A stretch of DNA of 64,000 bases from Chryseobacterium sp. G0186 (GCF_003815675.1 NZ_CP033918.1:62001-126000); one strand, 5' to 3'. Shown: positions 9,356 to 19,809, counted from the stretch's first letter. The notes: generated by a model from the sequence alone, not told the origin. Numbers and translations: made by a program.

Positions 9356-9521
9356 GCGATCAAAAATAAGCAAAAAAATGGACTTTTTAAAATGAATTAA
9401 ATAATGTGTTGCTCAGGTTTTTAAAGGCTTTAATGTAAAATAAATAATGAAAGTTTAACGATAAATGGGAGAGTTCCTAATTTTTTTATATTTTCGTAAA
9501 TCCTTAATAAATTAAAAAAAC

Positions 9522-11036
9522 ATGTCGAAAATTTGGGTTAAGAAGCCACTAAGTGCCTATGAGGCAGATATGAAGAAAAGTGAGCTGAAGAAAGTCCTTG
9601 GAAAATGGAGTTTAACAGCAATTGGAGTAGGTGCTATCATTGGAGGTGGAATCTTTGTTCTAACAGGAACAGGAGCCTATTACCATGCAGGACCAGCACT
9701 TGCCATTTCCTTTATTATAGCAGGTATTGCCTGCGTTTTTGCAGCATTATGCTATGCTGAATTTGCATCAATTATTCCTGTTGAAGGTTCTGCTTATGCT
9801 TATGCATACGGAACAGTAGGGGAAATTTTCGCATGGGCAATGGGGTGGTGCCTCATCCTGGAGTATGCCATGGCCAGTATGGCTGTTTCCGTGAGTTGGT
9901 CCGGATATTTCACTAAATTTTTGAAGATATTTAATATTCACTTGCCGACCTATCTTACTTCAGATCCGTCAAGTTATACAGGAGATGGGTTTTCTATGAA
10001 CCTGCCTGCATTTATTCTGGTTTTGCTTATTACCGCCTTATTGGTAAAAGGAACTAAAGAAGCAGCAGGAGCAAATAACCTTATCGTTCTGATGAAAACT
10101 TCCGCGGTTATTTTTGTAATTATAGCAGGTGTTTATATTATTTTCTCTAATACAGATCTTTATAATGCTGTAGATGGTGTGAAAAACTGGAAGCCTTTTA
10201 TTCCCGACCAGGTAAAGCTTAAAAACTCCGAGGGAGATATGGTTTCAGCCTATGGTCTCAAGGGGATTATCTCTGGTGCAGCGGCTATTTTCTTTGCTTA
10301 TATTGGCTTTGATGCTGTTTCTACACAGGCAGGTGAGGCAATTAATCCTAAAAAAGACGTACCTTTTGCTATTATCGCTTCATTATTGGTTTGTACAGCT
10401 TTATATATCTGTGTATCTCTTGTATTGACAGGGATGATGCATTATACAGATTTTAATCCGGAGGGAAAATATCCTGATGCGATTAAAGCTCCTGTAGCCT
10501 ATGCTTTTGAAATTGCAGGAAAGCACTGGGCGAGTAATGTAGTAACCATTGCTGCTACAGTAGGATTGATCTCTGTAGTGATGGTAATGATGATGGGGCA
10601 GTCCAGAATCTTTATCGGAATGGCAAAAGACGGATTAATTCCTCAGTTTTTCGGACAACTTCATCCAAAAACAAAAACACCTTACAAAGGGATTATTTTA
10701 TTAGGAGTAGTAGTAGCATTTATCGCTGCATTTACCCCAATTTCCACTTTGGCAGATATGACGAGTTTTGGGACCCTGTTTGCCTTTACACTGGTTTGTA
10801 TTGCTGTGTGGGTAATGAGAAAGAAAGAACCTAATTTGATTAGACCCTTCAAAGTGCCGGCTTACAAAATAGTGGTTGCATTAGGAGTGGTGATTAATAT
10901 CTACCTGATCTTTAACCTAAGTGCTCATGCATTAGAGCTTTCAGCTATATGGTTATTCCTAGGAGGTTTGGTGTATTTCCTTTATGGAAAATCAAACAGT
11001 AAACTTAACAATCCTGAAAAATATCAGAACGATTAA
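9522..11036 (+). CDS. APC-family amino acid permease
   Basis: A 504-residue cytoplasmic-membrane transporter with about 12-13 helices. The first helix has the unwound GVGAIIGGGIFVLTG motif typical of the APC superfamily. The segment ALCYAEFASIIPVEGSAYAY is the classic second signature of the cationic or general amino acid permeases (YfnA/YhdG/CAT group). The C-terminal part has the FKVPAY motif. It is a single-gene unit followed by a strong terminator. The substrate amino acid cannot be read from sequence. Confidence 0.92.
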   Translation: MSKIWVKKPLSAYEADMKKSELKKVLGKWSLTAIGVGAIIGGGIFVLTGTGAYYHAGPALAISFIIAGIACVFAALCYAEFASIIPVEGSAYAYAYGTVGEIFAWAMGWCLILEYAMASMAVSVSWSGYFTKFLKIFNIHLPTYLTSDPSSYTGDGFSMNLPAFILVLLITALLVKGTKEAAGANNLIVLMKTSAVIFVIIAGVYIIFSNTDLYNAVDGVKNWKPFIPDQVKLKNSEGDMVSAYGLKGIISGAAAIFFAYIGFDAVSTQAGEAINPKKDVPFAIIASLLVCTALYICVSLVLTGMMHYTDFNPEGKYPDAIKAPVAYAFEIAGKHWASNVVTIAATVGLISVVMVMMMGQSRIFIGMAKDGLIPQFFGQLHPKTKTPYKGIILLGVVVAFIAAFTPISTLADMTSFGTLFAFTLVCIAVWVMRKKEPNLIRPFKVPAYKIVVALGVVINIYLIFNLSAHALELSAIWLFLGGLVYFLYGKSNSKLNNPEKYQND

Positions 11037-11046
11037 ATAATAATAT

Positions 11047-11070
11047 AAACCGCTTCGGCGGTTTTTTTTT
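11047..11070 (+). terminator. Intrinsic terminator after the permease gene
   Basis: A 7-bp stem (AAACCGC / GCGGTTT, 11047-11053 and 11058-11064) with a UUCG tetraloop, followed by a run of T. It lies directly after the permease stop codon. Confidence 0.93.
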
Positions 11071-11079
11071 GTAAATAAT

Positions 11080-12093
11080 ATGAAAAAGATGTTCACCATA
11101 CTATTCCTATCCATAGGAATGACCGCATTTTCTCAACAGGTAGAAAATATAGAAACCATTCTGAATGATAAAATAAGCATCAGAGCCCTTGAAGTTTATG
11201 ATGGTAAGGTCTGGTACAGTGGTACAGATTCTAAATTTGGATTTGTAGATCTTAAGGATTTTAAAAATCAAAAGCAGATCAGACTTTCTGAGGAAAAACT
11301 TCAGTTCAGAACGCTGGGACCGGATAAAACTTCTTTTTATGCCATCAATATAGAAAGCCCGGGACGTTTCTTTAAAATTGATAAACAGAATTTCAAGTCT
11401 CAAATTGTCTTTACTGATACTGCAAAAACAGCATTTTATGATGCCTTACATTTTGTAAATAATAAACTTGCTTATACTTTTAGTGACGCAGATAAAGATC
11501 ATATGCTGAAACTTGCCGTTTATAGAGATGGGAAATGGAGTAGGTTTAAAAATAATTTGAAATTAAACGAGGGTGAGGCTGCTTTTGCTGCCAGCAATAC
11601 CAATATTTCATCTGCTAAAAAGTATGTTTGGATTGCAACGGGAGGAAAGGCGTCCAGAATCTTAAGAATGAACCTCAAAAATGATAATATTGAAGTTTTC
11701 AATACCCCTTTTGTACAAGGTGAGTCTTCACAGGGAATGTATTCCATAGATTTTAATAACGATCAGTTTGGAATTGCAGTCGGAGGTGATTACACCAAGC
11801 AGGATGCTAATGTCAACAATATTGCTACAACTAATAATGGCGGAGAAACCTGGCAGATTCAGGCTTCAGGAAAGAATGCAGGTTATATGACCTGTGTGAA
11901 AATAAAACCGGGTTCAAAAGGAAAAGAAATTATTGCAGTAGGAGACCAGCATATTAGCTATTCTTCAGATTTTGGAAAAACATGGAAGAAAATTTCCGAT
12001 GAAAAAGGATTTTTCGTTTGTGAGTGGATTGATGGAAATAAGGTGGTCTTTGCAGGAAAAGACAGAATGGCGGTGATGAAATTAAAATTTTAA
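11080..12093 (+). CDS. Secreted YCF48/BNR-repeat-like beta-propeller protein
   Basis: A 337-residue exported protein with a signal peptide ending near MTAFSQ (residues 14-19). The body has repeated propeller-like blades with Asp-box-like patterns such as TTNNGGETWQIQ and SSDFGKTWKKIS. These resemble the sialidase/BNR and YCF48 families, often annotated as oxidoreductase or glycosyl hydrolase although catalytic residues are absent. The role is unknown; it is probably periplasmic. It starts within 10 bases of the upstream terminator and has no clear partner genes. Confidence 0.78.
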   Translation: MKKMFTILFLSIGMTAFSQQVENIETILNDKISIRALEVYDGKVWYSGTDSKFGFVDLKDFKNQKQIRLSEEKLQFRTLGPDKTSFYAINIESPGRFFKIDKQNFKSQIVFTDTAKTAFYDALHFVNNKLAYTFSDADKDHMLKLAVYRDGKWSRFKNNLKLNEGEAAFAASNTNISSAKKYVWIATGGKASRILRMNLKNDNIEVFNTPFVQGESSQGMYSIDFNNDQFGIAVGGDYTKQDANVNNIATTNNGGETWQIQASGKNAGYMTCVKIKPGSKGKEIIAVGDQHISYSSDFGKTWKKISDEKGFFVCEWIDGNKVVFAGKDRMAVMKLKF

Positions 12094-12271
12094 ATAGTAG
12101 GAATAGATTTTATCACTATTGTACAAAGGCTTCATCATCCGTATTTAGACTCATTATAAAATAGAACCTAATATAATTCATAGGTTAAAATTCATAACTT
12201 ATGGTTAATTTTGTAGGATGGAATTTTAATGATGTTAAATTTCCTGACCTTATAAAATTTTATTTTTCAAA

Positions 12272-13630
12272 ATGAACTCTTTAATAGATAAGTATAATAT
12301 TCCCGGACCACGTTACACTTCTTATCCTACTGTTCCATATTGGGATGAATCTACATTTTCTCCGGAAAAGTGGAAGGAAACAGTAATCAGGTCTTTTCAT
12401 GAAACCAATGCAGAGGAGGGGATTTCTATTTATATCCATTTACCTTTCTGCGAGGCATTGTGTACATTCTGTGCATGTCATAAAAGAATTACAAAGCAAC
12501 ACAGTGTTGAAGTTCCATACCTGGAAAGTGTTTTAAAGGAATGGAAACTTTATCTTGAACTTTTCAATGAGAGACCGAAGCTGAAAGAATTGCATTTGGG
12601 AGGTGGAACGCCTACTTTTTTCTCTCCTGAAAACTTAAAAACATTATTGGAGGGGATCTTTACAAGTGTAGATATTGCAGAACATCCTGAGTTCTCTTTT
12701 GAGGGGCACCCAAACAATACGACAAAAGAGCATCTTCAGACTCTATATGATCTTGGTTTCAGAAGAGTAAGTTTCGGAGTTCAGGATTATGATCCTAAGG
12801 TACAGAAAGCAATCAACAGGATTCAGCCATTTGAAAACGTGAAAAATGTAACAGAATGGGCTAAAGAGATTGGATACAGAGGAATTAGCCATGATTTGGT
12901 TTTTGGGCTTCCTCACCAGACTTGGGAAGCAATGGAGCATACCATCAGAAAAACAATGGAACTAAAGCCTGACAGACTGGCGTTTTATTCCTATGCACAC
13001 GTTCCATGGGTAAAAGGAGTCGGGCAGAGAGGATTCGATGAAAATGACCTTCCAAGCGGTGAAGAAAAACGCCGTTTGTATGAAGATGGGAAAAAATTAC
13101 TTGAGGACTTAGGATATATTGAAGTAGGAATGGATCACTTCTCTCTGGAGCATGATGATTTATACCAATCTTTAATCCATAAGAAACTTCACCGAAACTT
13201 TATGGGATATACTTCAAGCAATACCCAGTTGATGGTAGGGCTTGGCATGTCTGCTATTTCAGATTCATGGTATGCTTTCGCTCAAAATGTAAAAACAGTG
13301 GAGGATTATCAGAAAATGGTAGAGGAAGGCGAAATTCCTGTAGTAAAAGGACATGTTTTGAATGAAGAAGACCTTACTGTAAGAAGACATATTCTGAACC
13401 TGATGTGTCAGCTTGAAACAACTTTTAATAGTAGTAACTCTTTCCCTGAGCTTGACAACGCACTGGAAATGTTAGAGGAAATGGAAAACGACGGACTGGT
13501 TGAAATTGATGGCCACGAAATTAAAATTACCGAAGCCGGCAGAGCATTCACCAGAAATGTAGCAATGGTTTTTGATCTTAGAATGATGAGAAATAAACCG
13601 GAAACGAGGATTTTCTCAATGACGATATAA
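12272..13630 (+). CDS. hemN: Oxygen-independent coproporphyrinogen III oxidase
   Basis: A radical-SAM enzyme that decarboxylates coproporphyrinogen III to protoporphyrinogen IX when oxygen is limiting. The 4Fe-4S ligands are C60, C64 and C67 in PFCEALCTFCAC. The glycine-rich SAM motif LHLGGGTPTF follows, and the C-terminal HemN domain ends in the RMMRNKPETRIFSMTI region. At 452 residues it is full length and closer to true HemN than to the shorter HemW. The -7 like box TAATTTTG at 12206-12213 is the best promoter element seen upstream. A terminator follows at once, so it is monocistronic. Confidence 0.95.
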   Translation: MNSLIDKYNIPGPRYTSYPTVPYWDESTFSPEKWKETVIRSFHETNAEEGISIYIHLPFCEALCTFCACHKRITKQHSVEVPYLESVLKEWKLYLELFNERPKLKELHLGGGTPTFFSPENLKTLLEGIFTSVDIAEHPEFSFEGHPNNTTKEHLQTLYDLGFRRVSFGVQDYDPKVQKAINRIQPFENVKNVTEWAKEIGYRGISHDLVFGLPHQTWEAMEHTIRKTMELKPDRLAFYSYAHVPWVKGVGQRGFDENDLPSGEEKRRLYEDGKKLLEDLGYIEVGMDHFSLEHDDLYQSLIHKKLHRNFMGYTSSNTQLMVGLGMSAISDSWYAFAQNVKTVEDYQKMVEEGEIPVVKGHVLNEEDLTVRRHILNLMCQLETTFNSSNSFPELDNALEMLEEMENDGLVEIDGHEIKITEAGRAFTRNVAMVFDLRMMRNKPETRIFSMTI

Positions 13631-13632
13631 AC

Positions 13633-13663
13633 AAAAGCGGTTCAATGTTGAGCCGCTTTTTTA
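13633..13663 (+). terminator. Intrinsic terminator after hemN
   Basis: A stem of AAAAGCGG and CCGCTTTT (13633-13640 and 13653-13660), extended by a wobble and an A-T pair and followed by Ts. The A-run on the other side also suits the convergent gene. Confidence 0.88.
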
Positions 13664-13782
13664 TTTGCTTTATTATTTTAGTTTAAATATAAAATACCTT
13701 TAAGAATCAGTTCCTATTCGTTATAAAACCTTTGTACTTAAAAAAATAAATATTGGTTCAGCTGTTTTGTTTTAAAATTATA

Positions 13783-15153
13783 CTATTTAACAATAATCTT
13801 CTGACTGTAGGATTTCAAATCTCCGGATTTCAGATTAATGAAATAAACGCCGGCAGGAACTTTAGAAATATTAATGCTTTGTCCATTGCTAAGCTGATCT
13901 GTTTCCAAGACCTTTCTGCCTTCTGCGCTGATGATTTCCGCAGTTACTTTTTTATCCCTGATTCCACTGATGAAAATCTCTTTTGAAGCAGGATTAGGAT
14001 ATATTTTTATGGTTCCTAAAGAATTGCTTTCCTGAGTTCCCAAAGTTCCTGTTGTGACTTTAAAGATCTTTCCGCTATTGACTGCTGCTACATACAGTTC
14101 TTTTTGTGAATTCTGACCAAAAGTTGAAAAATTATTTCCGCTGTAAGCTGATGTCCATGTAATAGAATTGTCAGTATTCAAAATACCGATCTGGGTAGAG
14201 CAGTAATCTGCAAAAAAATATTTTCCCTGAAGCGAAGGGTATTGAGAGCCTCGGTAGACATAGCCTCCCGTAATAGAGCATTTTCCTCCGGAATGGTCAT
14301 ATACAGCAATGGGAAAGGTCATAGAAGATTGAGCAGGACACCCTGTTGTATTATATGCGGTGTTTCCTTCGTAGCAACGCCAACCGTAATTAATTCCGGC
14401 CTGAGTGATGGGCATTCTGTTAATTTCCTCAATAGCTCCCTGCCCTACATCAGCAATCCATGCATTTCCCGTATCGAGATCAAAAGAAAATTTCCATGCA
14501 TTTCTAAGACCGTAAGCCCAGATTTCATCTAATCCGTCTACTGTACTTCCTGCAAAAGGGTTGTCGGGAGGAATAGTATAAGGTCCTGTAGCATTCACAT
14601 CAATTCTTAACATTTTTCCGAGTAACGCGTTCTTATTTTGGGCATTGTTGTTGGGATCTCCGCCACTTCCTCCGTCACCCGTAATGATCCAGAGTTTTCC
14701 GTCAGGAGCAAAATGAATGCTTCCTCCATTGTGATTATTGAATGGTTTTGGAATGTTCAGGAGGATTTTTTCAGAATTTGGATCAGCTACATTGGGATCA
14801 GCCGTACTCACACTGTATCTTGCCACTACAATATTTCCGGCGGTGTTATTATAATACACAAAAAAATACCCATTGGTAGGGTATTGTGGATGGAATGCAA
14901 GTCCCAGAAGGCCTCTTTCTCCGCCATAGACGATTTTTGAGGAAATATTCAGGAAATTAGTAGGGTTTATGGCTCCGTTAGGTTGAAGAATCTTTATCAT
15001 TCCATCTTGTTGTACAACAAATAATCTACTGTCGTTAGCATTCGTAATCTCTACAGGACTGGTCAGTCCGCTAGCAAATTCTTCCAAATTAATGCTTTGA
15101 GAATTAACAATTAGGGAAGAAAAAATACTGATGGTAAAAAGTAAGTTTTTCAT
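13783..15153 (-). CDS. Secreted PQQ-type glucose/sorbosone dehydrogenase with type IX secretion C-terminal domain
   Basis: A 456-residue exported protein. The signal peptide (about residues 1-18) is followed by a six-bladed glucose/sorbosone dehydrogenase propeller (about 20-365) with GGERGLLGLAFHPQY, NHNGGSIHFAPDGKLWI and DEIWAYGLRNAWKFSFD, features of the soluble PQQ aldose dehydrogenase (YliI/Asd) family. The last 80 residues (IKIYPNPASKEIFIS to SYSQKIIVK) form a T9SS type A sorting domain, so the enzyme should leave the cell through the Bacteroidota gliding/secretion machine. It probably oxidises sugars outside the cell if PQQ is available. Alone on its strand, it converges on hemN. Confidence 0.9.
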   Translation of the reverse strand: MKNLLFTISIFSSLIVNSQSINLEEFASGLTSPVEITNANDSRLFVVQQDGMIKILQPNGAINPTNFLNISSKIVYGGERGLLGLAFHPQYPTNGYFFVYYNNTAGNIVVARYSVSTADPNVADPNSEKILLNIPKPFNNHNGGSIHFAPDGKLWIITGDGGSGGDPNNNAQNKNALLGKMLRIDVNATGPYTIPPDNPFAGSTVDGLDEIWAYGLRNAWKFSFDLDTGNAWIADVGQGAIEEINRMPITQAGINYGWRCYEGNTAYNTTGCPAQSSMTFPIAVYDHSGGKCSITGGYVYRGSQYPSLQGKYFFADYCSTQIGILNTDNSITWTSAYSGNNFSTFGQNSQKELYVAAVNSGKIFKVTTGTLGTQESNSLGTIKIYPNPASKEIFISGIRDKKVTAEIISAEGRKVLETDQLSNGQSINISKVPAGVYFINLKSGDLKSYSQKIIVK

Positions 15154-15332
15154 AATATTGTGAAAATTAATGTGTTGAAATAGGAATGAAAATTTTATAC
15201 CAATTAATTTTTGAAAATTTCATTATGATACGCTGAAAAAATTGTTAAATCTTAAATGGAAGTCAGAATACTGATATATCTGAAAATAAACCATTTCTGT
15301 TGTTAAAAATTCATAAAATACAAGAAAATCAT

Positions 15333-15340
15333 TATATTTG
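15333..15340 (+). promoter_or_regulatory. Candidate -7 box of the secDF promoter
   Basis: TATATTTG matches the Bacteroidota TAnnTTTG consensus and lies 29 bases before the secDF start codon. No TTTG element at the preferred 19-21 base spacing is visible, so only the -7 element is supported. Confidence 0.5.
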
Positions 15341-15369
15341 CCGACTTAATTTAACGTAGTTATAACAAA

Positions 15370-18264
15370 ATGCAAGGAAAAGGACTTATTACAATTGTTG
15401 CTATTGTCCTGGGGTTGATTTGCTTAAACGAGCTATTACCAACCTGGTACGCCAGCAAAATTGAATCGCAGATAGAAGCTGCGAAAGGAAACGAGAAAGA
15501 GATCAAACGAATCAAGGAAGATACTCTGAATCTTGGGTATACAAAGCTTTATTATTCAAAAGCTAAAGACAAGGAAATGAAACTTGGTCTTGACTTAAAA
15601 GGCGGGATCAACGTTCTATTGGAAATCAACCAGAGAGATTTGGTAAATGATTTAACCAATTATTCTACAAATCCTGTTCTTATTGATGCTTTAAACAAAA
15701 CTGATGAAGCTCAGAAAAACTCAACAAAATCTTACATCGACAACTTCTTTGAACAGTTCGATGCGGTTAACAAAGCTAAAGGAACAAACCTGAAGCTTGC
15801 TGATCCGGAACTTTTCGGAAACACAAACTTATCTGAAATCAAGTATAATACGACTGATGAGCAGGTGAAAAGTATTGTGAAAAGAAGAATCGACCTTTCT
15901 GTAGGTACAGCCTTCGAGGTAATCAGAACGAGAATTGATAAGCTTGGAGCGATCCAGCCAAACGTTCAGAGAGTACCTGGTACAGCGAGAATTTCTGTAG
16001 AAATGCCTGGTATGAAAGATATCGATAAGGTGAAGAAAATGCTTCAGACTTCCGCAAAACTTCAGTTCTGGGAAGTACAGCAGGTTCCTGAAATTGCGCC
16101 TTATTTCCAAACATTAACCACTATGGTTGCTGCAAAAGGAGATTCTATGGGAGTTGCAAAGAATGTAAACTTCATGAATCTTTTACAGCTTGACAAATTA
16201 AGATCGAATGGTGTTGCCAACGTTAAATTATCTGATACAGCGGTTGTAAATAAAATTTTAAACAGCAAGGTAGGTCAGTCTTTACGTCCGGCAAACATTA
16301 AATATACACAGTTCATGTGGGGGTACAAGCCTGAGGCTACAAGTCCTGACGCTTTGGTATTGTATGCAATCAGAGGTAACATCAATCAGAAAGCACCTGT
16401 AGATGGAGCTGTAGAATCAGCAAACATTAGCTATGATGAGCTTAGCAGAGTGGTTGTAGATATGCAGATGGATTCTAAAGGAGCTAAGGAATGGAAAACC
16501 TTAACAGAAAAAAATGTTGGAAAGCCAGTTGCTGTAACTCTTGATGGTAGAGTATATACTGCACCAAACGTTGTAAATGCTATCCCTAACGGTAGAACGC
16601 AAATCTCTGGTAACTTCTCTCAGGAGGAAGCTAAAGAATTGGTAGACGTTCTAGGAGCAGGTAAATTACCGGCAGGTGCAAAAGTAGTACAGGCGACTCA
16701 GGTAGGTCCGTCTCTAGGACAGGAATCTATCAACGCAGGTATGATCTCTTTTGCTATCGCATTCTTGATTATTATTGTTTATATCATTTTCTATTACGGT
16801 GGTGCCGGTGTGTACGCTGTAATTGCAATGGTTATTAACTTATTCTATATTTTCGGAATTATGGATTCCGGAGACTTTACATTAACTCTTCCTGGTATCG
16901 CAGGTATTGTATTGACAATGGCGATGGCCGTTGATACAAACGTAATTATCTACGAAAGAACCAAAGAGGAATTATTTGCCGGCAAGAGTATCTTGGAAGC
17001 TTATAAGGATGGTTTCAAGCACGCATTAAGTGCAATTATTGATGGTCACTCAACTACTTTATTAACGGCAGTTGTATTGTTCTTCTTCGGAACAGGGCCT
17101 ATCAAAGGATTTGCATTGACATTGATGATCGGTATTATCATGACATTGTTCACTTCTGTATTATTATCAAGAGTAATGATTTTCCACAGACTGAACAAAG
17201 GAAAGCACCTTTCTGTATGGACGCCTCCTACGAAAAACCTATTCAGAAATACTTGGATTGACTTTATCGGTAAGAGAAAATATGCTTATATCATTTCTGC
17301 GGTATTAACTGTAATCTGTATTGTTTCTATGGTTACACAAGGATTCAAATATGGTATCGACTTTACAGGAGGTAGAAACTATGTGGTAAGATTTGACAAA
17401 GCAGTAAATGCGAATGATGTTGAAGAGAAATTAGTAAAACTATTCAAAACTGAAGACGGTAAAAACTCTTCTGTAGAAGCTAAGACATTCGGAAATTCAA
17501 ATCAGTTGAAGATTTCTACGGATTACCTTATTGAAGATGAATCTTTAAAAGCTGACCAAACGATTGAGCAGAAATTATATGAAGGGTTAAAAGGAGATCT
17601 TCCTGCAAACATTACATTACACGATTTCAAATCTGCAGATAAAGATCACGCTGGTATCATTTCTTCTGAAAAAGTAGGACCTACGGTAGCTGATGATATC
17701 CAGACACATGGTATTCTAGCTGTAGTAGCTGCTTTAGGTGGTATTTTCTTATACATCTTATTCAGATTTAGAAAATGGCAGTTCTCTTTAGGGGCAGTAG
17801 CAGCTCTATTCCACGATGCGGTTATTATTTTAGGAACGTATTCATTACTTCACAAATATATGCCGTTCAACATGGAGATCAACCAGGACTTCATTGCGGC
17901 GATCCTTACGGTATTAGGGTATTCAATTAACGATACGGTAATTATCTTCGACAGAATTAGAGAATATCTGAGAGAGAAGAAATCATTAACATTAGCAGGA
18001 TTATTTGATGACTCTATCTCAAGTACATTGGGTAGAACATTCAACACTTCATTTACTACTATCCTGGTAATTCTTGCCATCTTTATCTTCGGAGGTGATA
18101 ACCTTAGAGGGTTCATGTTTGCAATGCTAATCGGTATTGGATTCGGTACTTACTCATCTATCTTTATTGCATCTGCAATTGCTTATGACTTCCTTAAAAA
18201 AGGAAAAGAAGACGAAGTACATGGGAAGACCACTTCCGATAAAGAAGTACTTGCTTCAAAGTAA
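15370..18264 (+). CDS. secDF: Fused protein-export membrane protein SecDF
   Basis: A 964-residue fusion of SecD (about 1-640) and SecF (about 660-955). The complex uses proton flow to pull translocating proteins out of SecYEG. The SecD signature KLGLDLKGGINVLLEI is near residue 75, and the P1 periplasmic domain follows. The first six-helix bundle has GIVLTMAMAVDTNVIIYERTKEE. The SecF half begins with YGIDFTGGRNYVVRF and has VLGYSINDTVIIFDRIREYL. The fusion is standard in Bacteroidota. A single-gene unit with a strong terminator. Confidence 0.97.
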   Translation: MQGKGLITIVAIVLGLICLNELLPTWYASKIESQIEAAKGNEKEIKRIKEDTLNLGYTKLYYSKAKDKEMKLGLDLKGGINVLLEINQRDLVNDLTNYSTNPVLIDALNKTDEAQKNSTKSYIDNFFEQFDAVNKAKGTNLKLADPELFGNTNLSEIKYNTTDEQVKSIVKRRIDLSVGTAFEVIRTRIDKLGAIQPNVQRVPGTARISVEMPGMKDIDKVKKMLQTSAKLQFWEVQQVPEIAPYFQTLTTMVAAKGDSMGVAKNVNFMNLLQLDKLRSNGVANVKLSDTAVVNKILNSKVGQSLRPANIKYTQFMWGYKPEATSPDALVLYAIRGNINQKAPVDGAVESANISYDELSRVVVDMQMDSKGAKEWKTLTEKNVGKPVAVTLDGRVYTAPNVVNAIPNGRTQISGNFSQEEAKELVDVLGAGKLPAGAKVVQATQVGPSLGQESINAGMISFAIAFLIIIVYIIFYYGGAGVYAVIAMVINLFYIFGIMDSGDFTLTLPGIAGIVLTMAMAVDTNVIIYERTKEELFAGKSILEAYKDGFKHALSAIIDGHSTTLLTAVVLFFFGTGPIKGFALTLMIGIIMTLFTSVLLSRVMIFHRLNKGKHLSVWTPPTKNLFRNTWIDFIGKRKYAYIISAVLTVICIVSMVTQGFKYGIDFTGGRNYVVRFDKAVNANDVEEKLVKLFKTEDGKNSSVEAKTFGNSNQLKISTDYLIEDESLKADQTIEQKLYEGLKGDLPANITLHDFKSADKDHAGIISSEKVGPTVADDIQTHGILAVVAALGGIFLYILFRFRKWQFSLGAVAALFHDAVIILGTYSLLHKYMPFNMEINQDFIAAILTVLGYSINDTVIIFDRIREYLREKKSLTLAGLFDDSISSTLGRTFNTSFTTILVILAIFIFGGDNLRGFMFAMLIGIGFGTYSSIFIASAIAYDFLKKGKEDEVHGKTTSDKEVLASK

Positions 18265-18284
18265 TACAAACTACATAAATTAGT

Positions 18285-18312
18285 AAAAGCCTTTCGAAAG
18301 AAAGGCTTTTTT
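18285..18312 (+). terminator. Intrinsic terminator after secDF
   Basis: A perfect 11-bp stem (AAAAGCCTTTC / GAAAGGCTTTT, 18285-18295 and 18300-18310) closed by a GAAA tetraloop and followed by T residues. Confidence 0.94.
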
Positions 18313-18460
18313 GATTTATGATTATTAAATATTCAATCTTTTTATTGCTGATTGTTTAATATAACATTAAAAATAAAAAGTTTTTTAATAGTATTCTGTT
18401 GCTTAAGATTATACTTCTTTAATATAATGAAATTTAGAACCATTATTTTTAAGATTTGAT

Positions 18461-18468
18461 TAATTTTG
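18461..18468 (+). promoter_or_regulatory. Candidate -7 box very close to the MFS start codon
   Basis: TAATTTTG followed by CACC, only 7 bases before the ATG at 18476. If used, the transcript would be leaderless or nearly so. No good TTTG element is seen 19-21 bases upstream. Confidence 0.5.
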
Positions 18469-18475
18469 CACCATC

Positions 18476-19696
18476 ATGGAAAATTCAAAGAAAAAAGCGG
18501 CCATAGGCTTTATATTTATAACCTTACTGATTGACATTACGGGATGGGGGATCATTATTCCTGTTGTTCCTAAACTGATTGAAGAGTTGATTCATGCAGA
18601 TATCAGTGAAGCTGCAAAGTATGGAGGCTGGCTGGGATTTGCCTATGCATTTACACAGTTCATCTTTTCTCCGCTTGTAGGTAATTTAAGTGATAAATAT
18701 GGGCGTAGACCTATTATTTTGATTTCCCTTTTCGGGTTTGCGGTGGATTATATTTTTCTGGCGCTGGCACCTACAATCTGGTGGCTGTTCCTGGGAAGGG
18801 TTATTGCTGGGATTACCGGAGCCAGTGTAACCACGGCGAGTGCTTATATTGCAGACATTTCTACAGATGAAGACAGAGCAAAGAACTTCGGACTGATAGG
18901 AGCTGCATTCGGGCTTGGATTTATTATAGGACCGGTTTTGGGTGGTGTTTTGGGACATTATGGAGCCAGGGTTCCTTTCTATGCGGCAGCAGGACTATGC
19001 TTGCTTAACTTCCTTTACGGGTACTTCATTCTTCCTGAAAGTTTAGATAAAGATAAAAGAAGAGAATTTGACTGGAAACGGGCTAACCCTATTGGATCAT
19101 TTAAATTTTTAGGGAAGCACCCGGAAATTTCGGGACTTATTGTTGCCTTAATATTAATCTATATTGCAGGACATGCTGTACAAAGTAACTGGAGCTTCTT
19201 TACCATGTATAAGTTTGGCTGGACAGAGAGAATGGTTGGAATTTCACTGGGAGTTGTTGGTTTGTTGGTAGGTTTGGTACAAGGGCTTTTGATCAGATGG
19301 ACAACACCAAGACTGGGTGAGCAGAAAAGTATTTATTATGGACTTACAATGTATGCCATAGGGTTGTTACTGTTTGCTTTTGCTTCTGAGGGATGGATGA
19401 TGTTTGCCTTTTTGGGCCCTTATTGTTTGGGAGGAATCTGTGGACCGGCCTTGCAGTCTGTGATTACAAAGAGTGTTCCTTCCAATGAACAGGGAGAGCT
19501 TCAGGGTGCATTAACGAGTTTAATGAGTGCTACTTCCATTATCGGACCTCCGATGATGACGAATCTGTTTTACTTTTTCACTCATGATGAAGCGCCATTC
19601 AAGTTTTCTGGAGCACCGTTCTTCCTGGCATTTATTTTAATGGCAATCAGTGTTGTTGTTACGTATTCTGCCTTTAAGAAAAAAAGAAAAATTTAA
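18476..19696 (+). CDS. MFS transporter, TCR/Tet family
   Basis: A 406-residue, 12-helix drug:proton antiporter of the DHA1 group. Motif A appears as [12 protein letters not shown] between helices 2 and 3, and motif C (the antiporter motif) as [16 protein letters not shown] in helix 5. The first helix has the acidic residue of the Tet family ([16 protein letters not shown]). Members include TetA pumps, but most chromosomal flavobacterial copies are of unproven substrate, so resistance should not be assumed. It forms a single unit ending at a strong terminator. Confidence 0.88.
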   Translation: MENSKKKAAIGFIFITLLIDITGWGIIIPVVPKLIEELIHADISEAAKYGGWLGFAYAFTQFIFSPLVGNLSDKYGRRPIILISLFGFAVDYIFLALAPTIWWLFLGRVIAGITGASVTTASAYIADISTDEDRAKNFGLIGAAFGLGFIIGPVLGGVLGHYGARVPFYAAAGLCLLNFLYGYFILPESLDKDKRREFDWKRANPIGSFKFLGKHPEISGLIVALILIYIAGHAVQSNWSFFTMYKFGWTERMVGISLGVVGLLVGLVQGLLIRWTTPRLGEQKSIYYGLTMYAIGLLLFAFASEGWMMFAFLGPYCLGGICGPALQSVITKSVPSNEQGELQGALTSLMSATSIIGPPMMTNLFYFFTHDEAPFKFSGAPFFLAFILMAISVVVTYSAFKKKRKI

Positions 19697-19751
19697 GTTT
19701 ATATTGTAAGCAGAAAAGAAAAGTATTCATATTTTTCAGTACTATAAAGTA

Positions 19752-19780
19752 ATAAAGGGAAGTCATTGACTTCCCTTTAT
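19752..19780. terminator. Long inverted repeat between convergent genes, bidirectional terminator
   Basis: A near-perfect palindrome of 14-base arms (ATAAAGGGAAGTCA / TGACTTCCCTTTAT, one central T). It lies between the plus-strand MFS gene and the minus-strand lipoprotein gene. Confidence 0.88.
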
Positions 19781-19809
19781 CTGTTTAAAAATTTTATATT
19801 CTATGAAAA

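Noticed and set aside
15154..15369. Riboswitch or structured leader of secDF
   Set aside because: I see only an A/T-rich spacer with a -7 box 29 bases before the start, leaving a short 5' leader with no stable paired structure.
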